Assembly: GCA_037013495.1 (NCBI GenBank)
Contig: CM072811.1
Span: 37,339,452-37,403,451 of the forward strand
Direction: 5' to 3'
From: Hippophae tibetana
Lineage: Eukaryota; Streptophyta; Magnoliopsida; Rosales; Elaeagnaceae
DNA length: 64,000 nucleotides
In this document: positions 57,397 through 64,000 of the stretch, piece by piece
How positions within the stretch are numbered: position 1 is the stretch's first letter
Layout: the number at the start of each line of letters is the position of its first letter
Position numbers and translations under genes: made by a program
Notes under the pieces: generated by a model
The model's database searches: none
What the model saw: the letters and a program-made list of their open reading frames with translations, nothing else
Told to the model about the DNA's origin: nothing

Positions 57397-57897
57397 ATGG
57401 TGAAGAACTGCGTCGCGTTCTGTTTGACCCTGCTCTTGCTCTTTATCTTTGAAGATTTCGCTTTGTCCGTTCATTTGCCGACGAGTTCACCAAGTCCGCT
57501 TCTTATAATCGGTACCGATTCTCCTGCCTCCTCCCCTGTATCATTACCACCGGTGCCAAATCCTAAAGCTTCGACTCCAGTAAAAGGACCAATAAGTTCA
57601 TCGCCTCCAGCTCCGGCTTCCTCTCCGTCGTTGTCTCCATCTAATTCTCCTAAAATATCATCGGTTCCATCGCCCGCGCCGTCAGAGGCAAGTAATATCA
57701 ACCACGTCAATAACAAAGGGGATGGAGATGGAAAGGAGGGATATGGAGGAATGAATGGAGGAAAAAAGGCAAAAATCGCTGTTGGAGTGGTTGTTGCGGC
57801 TTGTGTAGTTGGATTCGGTGGAATGGTGTACAAGAAACGTAAGGAGAACATTCGTCGTTCTCGGTACTCTTACACTACTACGCGTGATTTCTTTTAA
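57397..57897 (+). CDS. Pro/Ser-rich arabinogalactan-like membrane protein
   Basis: An intronless gene for 166 residues. Residues 1-24 form a signal peptide (NCVAFCLTLLLLFIF core). Residues 26-100 are Pro/Ser/Ala-rich with SP, AP, TP and PP dipeptides (PSPLLI, SPPAPASSPSLSP, VPSPAPSEA), the context for hydroxyproline O-glycosylation. A short Gly/Lys/Asp-rich linker (GDGDGKEGYGGMNGGKK) leads to a transmembrane segment AVGVVVAACVVGFGGMVY (about 128-145). A basic cytoplasmic tail KKRKENIRRSRYSY follows. This layout matches plant hydroxyproline-rich/AGP-like transmembrane proteins of the wall-membrane interface. Exact subfamily unknown. G+C is higher than the flanks and the frame is clean, both supporting a real gene. 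Confidence 0.85.
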   Translation: MVKNCVAFCLTLLLLFIFEDFALSVHLPTSSPSPLLIIGTDSPASSPVSLPPVPNPKASTPVKGPISSSPPAPASSPSLSPSNSPKISSVPSPAPSEASNINHVNNKGDGDGKEGYGGMNGGKKAKIAVGVVVAACVVGFGGMVYKKRKENIRRSRYSYTTTRDFF

Positions 57898-58318
57898 AAG
57901 AGAGTCTGAGTCTGAGTCTACGTAGTCTTCATTGATTCGTTTTAAAGGTCAATTCTATTAATACTTTGAATTTTTTTTAATTTTTTTTTATATTTGTCTT
58001 CTTGCTTAGTCATAGGTAAAGAGAAATTATTAACGTTATTTATAGACTGGTATTTTAAATTAATAAAATTAAATATTAATATAATTTTTTTAAATAAAAA
58101 GATAAAATAATTTGATTGGTATGATACGGAGAGTTAAAAGATTTTTAATTTTTAGATTTGTGTTATTAAGACTATGATTTAATTGGATTTTTAATTTTTT
58201 GGTCGTGGTGACATTGATAACAATTTTAATTGGATAAATTTTATTTTGAATGATATATTTTTATTTTATATTAGTCATTCACTTCAGTCATTTTAACATA
58301 TATATATATATAAGTTAT
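57898..58318. other. 3' flank of the AGP-like gene
   Basis: AT-rich, presumably 3' UTR for the first 100-200 bp. Nothing else is recognised before the LTR element at 58319. Confidence 0.45.
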
Positions 58319-58759
58319 TGTTGAAAACGCTTTAAAATAAAATAAATTTTTTCAAAGTTGTATTATTTTTTTTATATTTTCATTACAATTCTATAGTTAT
58401 ATATAAGAAGATTTACTCTTTGAATCACTCTTTGAATTAAACATTCATTGTTTTACTCATTGAATTAAGGATTCTTTGTTTTACTCCTTCAATTAAGGAT
58501 GATAATTTCTTGATTTACTCCTTAATTTATTCATTGGTTTACTTCTTGAATTAAGATTCTTGATTTATTCTTTAAATTAAGGTTTTTGATTTACTCTTTA
58601 AATTAAGAGTCAACACTCCTTAATTTTATCTCCAATACTCCCCCTCAAGTTGGATCCATAAGGTTTATGGATCTAAACTTGAACATAAGTATGATGAAAA
58701 GACAATGCATCAAAGGTAAAACTAACAAAAATGTTGATTAAGATAGCAATATATATATA

Positions 58760-59365
58760 GTTATCGATGTGGGGCATTTCCTTTTAACACAATACTTCCC
58801 CTCCACATCAGGTAGATAGGAGCTGCAAGAGAGATTTAATCCATCATCGTCAAGAGCTTGGTTTCAATGTGGGATCTTTCCTTTTACTGCAATACTCATC
58901 CTTCACATCAGGTAGTTAGAAATTGCATGAGAGATTTAATTCATCATTGCCAAGAGCTTGGTTTCAATGTGGGATCTTTTCTTTTAGCACAATACTTTCC
59001 CTTCACATCAGACAGGTAGAAGCTGCAAGAGAGATTTAATTCATCATCGTCAAGAGCTTGGTTTCAATGTGGAACCTTTCCTTTTACCATAATACTCACC
59101 CTCTACATCAGGTAGATAGAAGTTGCAGGAGAGATTTAATCCATCATCGCCAATAGCTTGGTTTTAATGTGAGACCTTTTCTTTTATCACAATACTCCTC
59201 CTCTACGTTAGGTAGGTAGAAGCTGCAGGAGAGATTTAATTCATCATCGCTAAGAGCTTGGTTTCAATGTGAGACCTTTCTTTTTACCACAATACTCCTC
59301 ATTCACATCAAGTAAATAGAAGCTGTATGAAAGATTTAATCCATCATCGCCAAGAAATTTGGTTT
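58760..59365 (-). repeat. 100-bp tandem array, about six copies
   Basis: A CATCAGGTAG-type landmark recurs at 58806, 58906, 59006, 59106, 59206 and 59306: the period is exactly 100 bp every time. The unit contains GCTGCA.GAGAGATTTAAT, TCATCATCG, AAGAGCTTGGTTTCAATGTG and CCTTTTACCACAATACTC. Copies differ by about 10-20 per cent substitutions but not in length. Confidence 0.93.
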
Positions 59366-59534
59366 AAAAAAAATAGAATAAGAAATCGCTTTGATAGAGT
59401 GTCAAACGCACTTTGGGAAAAGGAATAACAATTTTTTTCACAAAGATCGACTTGCTTTGATATCATGTTGAAAACGCAAAGGCCAAAAGCCAAGGCCTAA
59501 AGGTCTCCTTGATTTACTTTTGAATTAAACATTC

Positions 59535-59720
59535 ATTGATTTACTCATTGAATTAAGGATTCCTTGTTTTAGTTCTTGAATTAAATATTCCTTGTTTTAC
59601 TCCTTAAATTAAATATTCCTTGTTTTACTCCTTGAATTAAATATTCCTTGTTTTACTCCTTGAATTAAATATTCCTTGTTTTACTCCGTGAATTAAAGAT
59701 TCCTTATTTTACTCCTTGAA
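59535..59720. repeat. 29-bp tandem repeat in LTR
   Basis: Units of ATTCCTTGTTTTACTCCTTG plus AATTAAAT recur about six times with few changes. Looser versions occur at 58440-58600 in the partner LTR, so the expansion happened within this LTR after insertion. Confidence 0.85.
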
Positions 59721-60409
59721 GAATCAAAGTTAATTGAATGGCGCAAAAGCTTGGTTTACAACCAAGAAGGAAATAAGGAAAACACAAGAAATTACTTTCT
59801 TCTTTAATTTTCTTGACTTTAGGAAGAAAGATAGCCAAAACACTATTGAAAAAACACAAACCAATCAACATAGTAAAAAAAAATTTAGAGATCAAACAAG
59901 CAAAAAAAAAAATCTTCTCTTGATATATTCCAATGGCAAACAAGTTAAAAAAAAGCCTTGGGTGCAATTAAAGATCAAACAAGCATTGATGTTGTCGATG
60001 TTGGAAATAGCACTTCACTTGCAGATTTAGACGTAGCAATTGTATTCAGTTGAAAGAAAGGTACATTAGAGTTGATGTACCATTCAATCAGGGTCTGATT
60101 TTCAGCACCTATAGACAAGAAGGTTGGATAATTCCCATTTTATCTATTATTGTTTAAAAATTATTTAAATTAAACTTTTTAACAATTATAGATACTAAAT
60201 AAGAATCTTTTTCACATAACGAGTATTAATTATTAAAAGAGAATCTTTTTAAAACATAATCAAAACTTTGGATGAAATAACAAAAAAAAAAAAGGAGAGT
60301 ACACATCAGAACTTTTTCTTCCTCACAGAGGAAAAGATAGCTTTTATAGGGAACTCATTTTTATCTTGTTTTTTTATTCCGAGTCATAGGAAGTTGTTTA
60401 TTGAAAAAT
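59721..60409. other. Intergenic sequence upstream of tRNA-Val
   Basis: A/T-rich; the Lys-rich and Phe-rich open stretches are low-complexity, and no gene or element is supported. Confidence 0.45.
60403..60409 (-). terminator. Pol III oligo-T terminator of tRNA-Val
   Basis: The minus strand runs ATTTTTC directly after the discriminator end; five T residues suffice for pol III termination. Confidence 0.8.
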
Positions 60410-60482
60410 GTCTGAGCCCGGGTTCGAACCGGGGACCTCTAGTGTGTGAGACTAGCGTGATAACCAACTACACCACCCAGAC
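60410..60482 (-). tRNA. tRNA-Val (anticodon CAC)
   Basis: 73-nt cloverleaf on the minus strand. The acceptor stem GTCTGGG pairs with CTCAGAC (one G-U). The B box GGTTCGAACC is perfect, and the A box TGGTGTAGTTGGTTA is good. The anticodon stem CTAGT/ACTAG closes the loop CTCACAC, giving anticodon CAC, which reads GUG. No intron and no encoded CCA, as expected for a nuclear gene. An ATTTTTC pol III terminator follows immediately (60409-60403 on the minus strand). Confidence 0.96.
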
Positions 60483-61223
60483 TTAATTCGTAATTAAGAT
60501 CTAATTTTCTAATTTCATATGATCTTTAAAAGTAAGAATTTGATATGTTTAATTCACATTCAAATTTCACTTGTAACTGGAATAAAATATAGTGATTCAC
60601 CTGCTGTACATTTAGAGGGGAAAAAAGACTGAACCAAGTCCAATCACATTAAAAATATTACGTGATTATCATGGCAAGAGAAAGAAATAACATTTAAATT
60701 TGAAATAATCATTTAATTTCCTACATTAATTTTCATATTCTTTTTTTGTTGAGTACATGAAGCAAGACAATGAGCAAAGTTTTGACATTTTAATTAGAAG
60801 AGAAGTCCAACAAATTAGTGTTGTGAGTCTTACGTTCGTTGACACAATAAAATAGTAAGAAAAAATGAACTTTAAATTTATAAAATAGTTTGAGATAAAT
60901 TTTAATTGCCACCCCTATTATGAGAAATGACATTTTTATTATTCTAGAATGATAGAAAAATATCTAGTAATTTTAACAAATCTTTAAAGGGCCCTGCTCA
61001 GAATATTTCCTTTGAGCAATGCAGCAGCAAGATGCCACCTTATTAATAGAAAACAATATCTCTATTTGATCGTCTTCAAATAGTCACCAATTACACAACA
61101 AAAGAAGACGTTTTCCACTCCACGAATCAAAGGTTAAACAAGTTTAATAGCTAAAGAAGATGAACACAGAACATTACAGGAAGGCCGAACAGGAAACTCA
61201 TCTCGCAGGACTGGGTCTAAGCA
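60483..61223. other. Intergenic region between tRNA-Val and the NDUFAF3-like gene
   Basis: No gene. The right part (about 61080-61223), less AT-rich, is probably the 3' UTR of the minus-strand gene. Confidence 0.45.
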
Positions 61224-61837
61224 TCATGAAGAAACCCCATATGGTATAAGTGCAGCAGCAACGATTCTACCTTCCTCATTCAGTATGTTATAAGTTGACG
61301 AAGCATTTCTCTGAAATATGAATCAATTCAGATGTTATGACCTTTGTATTAGGACAAAGTGAAACAGTACAAAAACAGCTTACCGAGTCAAGAGCTTCTA
61401 ATTTCATTCCAGTGGATCGAATGAATTGGCGTAGTTCAGGATTTACTGGTTCAATGTGCTTCCCACAACCAAGAATCAAAATCTCTGACATCAATTATGA
61501 GATAATAAGAGGTAAATACAAAAATATGCAATATATATCAAGTAGATTGTAGTATTTAGTACGATGTAATAACAGTTCAAACACAATATTCTTGTCAAAC
61601 AATCATATCATAGATTGTTTTCACATGGATGATGGAACAAAATGCATGCATGAACCAGCTTCATAGATTAAAATATAACCAATGAACAAAATAGAACAAT
61701 TGTGTTTGATTACAACAGCATAGAACAATTGCAAACTGAGAAACTTCAGATAAAATTTTATCATAAAATTTGAGAAAACTTAGGAGTCTAATAAATTTTT
61801 ACCTGGAATGGGCCGTACAACTTTGAAGATGGATAAA
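61224..61837 (-). CDS. NDUFAF3 / Mth938-domain-like protein, last three exons
   Basis: Minus-strand exons: 61837-61803 (LSIFKVVRPIP), 61484-61384 (EILILGCGKHIEPVNPEL, QFIRSTGMKLEALDS) and 61310-61224 (RNASSTYNILNEEGRIVAA, ALIPYGVSS, stop TGA at 61226-61224). Splice sites are GT-AG with consistent phases. The GCGKHIEPV, RSTGMKLEALDSRNA and TYNILNEEGR motifs are those of the Mth938 / complex I assembly factor 3 family, which helps build the Q module of mitochondrial NADH dehydrogenase. Upstream exons (mitochondrial presequence and first half) were not found before 62500. WKPLSEGSTF just 5' of the first listed exon resembles the preceding family stretch but is followed by a stop. It may be a decayed copy or have distant 5' exons. 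Confidence 0.7.
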
Positions 61838-64000
61838 CTGCATCAAAGCAAGAAAGTGGAGCCTTCAGATAGAGGTTTCCAATATTATTTTAGTCTTTTT
61901 TGCTCCTCCAACTAAATAAATAAACTACACCAGGGACTGAAAAGTGAAAATTCTCAGCAGCTAAAGGTACTACATACCATCCAGAAAATTGTGCTAAAAA
62001 TTAAAAACCAACCAAAAATTACAATGCATAATAATAAATAGGTTAAACTATATCATTAGTACCCAAAATTTAACTAAATTCATGTGGATCCATAAGCTTT
62101 TAAAACATACGATTTGATACTCGAACTTATAAAACTTTACATAGGTATCAAAACTATTAAACCATACGATTTAGTCCCTAAACTTTTAAAACTTTATACA
62201 TACGTTCTAAAATTTTGATTCACAAATATGTATTTTAATGGACAAAGTTAGGACTTATTTATGAATTTTTAAAAGTTTAGAAACTATATCATAGGATTTA
62301 AAAGTTTAGAAACCTATATGTGAAATTTTAAAAGTTGGGAGATTAAGATTAAAAATTTAAGAATCTATATTTTACTCGAAGTTTGGAAACTAATACAATA
62401 GTTAAGCCTCCAACATAGAAAAATACTTTACAGTTTACACCACAACTATGGAAAGTCTATGGAGCAACTGTGATGCCTTGTTCTAGTTGTACAATCATAC
62501 TGGAAACCAGATATTCGTGAGTGAGAGAGGGGCTCTGCTAGGGGTCATCTTGCCCAAGCAATTCCATTCATTTTTCACCATTGATCTCGAGCCTCTCTCC
62601 CTAGTTTCTCCACCTATTCACCATCCCTGGCTGATCTCTAGCAATTGTGTGCTTTGATTGTTGTTCTTTAAATGCCGACTCCAAAGGTTGGTGAGTTTCT
62701 ACAAAAATCTTCCTACCCGTTTCCTCTTCAGCTAGATTTAGATTTAGATTTATTTTGTAAAATTAGTAGTTCTAGTAGAAGCTTTAGACGTGGAATTTAA
62801 TGTCTCCGAGTAAGGCTCATTCTCTCAATGGATTGTTCCCCATTACCTATCGGGAATTTCGTTGATTGTGTCCAAGAGCTATATTAGCAGAGTCTATTCT
62901 GTAATTGCTTCCATGGAGGAGGAGGGAGCAGATGAGGACGATCCAGATGGACCTTGTTGTGGTAGAATGAAAAACCACATCAGCAAAATCAAAGGGTTAT
63001 GGTGTTCAAGGAGCGTGATGGTTGCACATGGCAGTTGCAAAGGGGAAAGGTGTGGCTAAGGTGGACTGCTATGGAATAATACAGATTAAAACGTTCCTGT
63101 CATGGAGGTTCCTACTTCCTGGTGCAATGCTTCTTAGCATAGAGGGAACTCTTTCTATGTAAATAGTTTCTTACTTTGATTTGACTACTTTGTTTGAGTC
63201 TGGTTATTGTATCAAGTATGCTAGTAGCTCTAAGAAGGACTTGTTTAAAGCTTGTCCTAGTTCATGTATTCTAGTGCTATCTTGGATAGCTACTGAGAAA
63301 TCACCGAGCATTGCCCCTTTTTAGATTTTTCCATTTGCCTTTCATGTTATTTGGTTTGGGATAGGGTAGCAATTCGGGATACAACACTGAATACGATAAG
63401 TATTTTTTCAGTTAAAATTAACTATTAACTCTTTTATACTTGTAAAAATATTAGGTTTTCTTCCCCTTTGGTTTTATATGACCCAATATTCACATAGTTT
63501 TACTTTCAATTACTCTAAAAGAACATATATTTTTTTACATTATAAATAAAACAATGTACACTGCATTTTTTCACATGGAAAAAAATTATGTTTTTGTTTA
63601 TTTTTTACGTTATATGGAAAAAAAACAATATATATATAAAGCATGGAGGTGGTTAAAAATAAAATTTTATTAGTGAAGAGGGTTTTATGCAATGCAGTTA
63701 AACATTTTTCTTAGAGTAATGATATTACCACAATAGCTTTTATTATTGCTGCAACTAAAGGTATGAAATATTTATTTTACTTCTAATATTAACTACACAT
63801 TGACGCCATTATTATTGAATAAAATTGTCATTAATAAAATATTCTTTTAACAATAATAATTTACATCGTGGCAATATCGCTGTCCTTTTCTTATTATTAT
63901 AAATAATTAATTTGACTAAAATAATTTAGTTTTTTTATAATATTAAAAAATAGGTTCAATTGCATGACATAACCATATTTTATACATAGAGCAATATATG
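61838..64000. other. Right-end region, no gene assigned
   Basis: 62040-62400 is the common plant low-complexity pattern of CGATTTAGTCCCTAAACTTTT-like alternations, read in both strands. 62500-63340 has more balanced composition and an open stretch at 62862-63059 (EEEGADEDDPDGPCCGRMKN), but no domain is recognisable and the coding case is weak; it could be a transcribed pseudogene or UTR. 63400-64000 is plain AT-rich sequence. Confidence 0.45.

Larger units (their letters stand above)
58319..59720 (-). mobile_element. Short non-coding LTR element (TRIM/LARD-like)
   Basis: The 3' LTR at 58319-58615 has TGTTGA...TCAACA ends. On the minus strand, the purine tract TTGAGGGGGAGTATTGG (about 58640-58656) lies upstream of it. 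A second LTR starts at 59466 (TGTTGAAAACGC, shared with 58319), with PBS-like TGATATCAAAGC immediately inside it (59454-59465, minus strand). Both LTRs contain AATTAAACATTCATTG and TTTACTCATTGAATTAAGGA. The 59466 LTR is distorted by a short repeat expansion and its outer end is lost near 59720. The internal region has no ORF, only a 100-bp tandem array. Confidence 0.72.

Noticed and set aside
57471..57851. Open frame of 126 codons on the minus strand
   Set aside because: It is the shadow of the AGP-like gene caused by its Pro/Ser codon bias.
62862..63059. Open frame of 65 codons with acidic stretch and cysteines
   Set aside because: Short, no recognisable motif, no splice or start evidence beyond an ATG; mentioned only in the region description.

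Overview
This window is nuclear DNA from a flowering plant, almost certainly a eudicot. It is AT-rich, its genes carry spliceosomal introns, and it holds Ty1/copia and Ty3/gypsy LTR retrotransposons, TRIM-like elements, CACTA and hAT-type non-autonomous DNA transposons, an endogenous caulimovirid and a nuclear tRNA gene. I cannot name the species from sequence alone. Most of the 64 kb is transposon debris; conventional host genes are sparse.

Layout. 1-3352: minus-strand Ty1/copia relic (family 1), cut by the window start. 5371-14733: an old plus-strand copia relic (family 2) interrupted in its RNase H region by a second family-1 copia (about 8846-13947). 15739-19945: a broken, rearranged DDB1 paralogue. 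Its exons lie in three blocks, one of them inverted, with TRIM-like composites at the junctions and a 1.76-kb solo LTR nested in one TRIM. 20746-24557: an apparently intact nine-exon acid lipase gene of the triacylglycerol lipase 2 / MPL1 type. 28660-36967: an endogenous pararetrovirus (Caulimoviridae) on the minus strand in the order movement protein, capsid region, protease-RT-RNase H, transactivator, extra ORF, primer-binding site; it is riddled with stops and interrupted by a 706-bp CACTA-type element.

37962-48217: a complete minus-strand Ty3/gypsy insertion with a perfect 5-bp target duplication. Protease, RT and RNase H are missing, a 188-bp tandem array lies beyond integrase, coding-like sequence runs antisense in the 3' part, and a 1.86-kb solo LTR is nested inside. 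48635-54301: the youngest element, a copia with 217-bp LTRs differing at 10 positions and a 5-bp target duplication. 55027-55365: a hAT-like MITE. 57397-57897: a single-exon gene for a secreted or membrane-anchored Pro/Ser-rich arabinogalactan-like protein. 58319-59720: a short LTR element with a 100-bp tandem array. 60410-60482: tRNA-Val(CAC) on the minus strand. 61224-61837: the last three exons of an NDUFAF3/Mth938-like gene on the minus strand.

The functional genes (lipase, AGP-like, tRNA, possibly the NDUFAF3-like gene) are unrelated and do not form a pathway. The main interest is the insertion stratigraphy: copia in copia, solo LTR in TRIM in DDB1, solo LTR in gypsy, and CACTA in endogenous virus. 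The DDB1 rearrangement also creates a natural inverted repeat of coding sequence.
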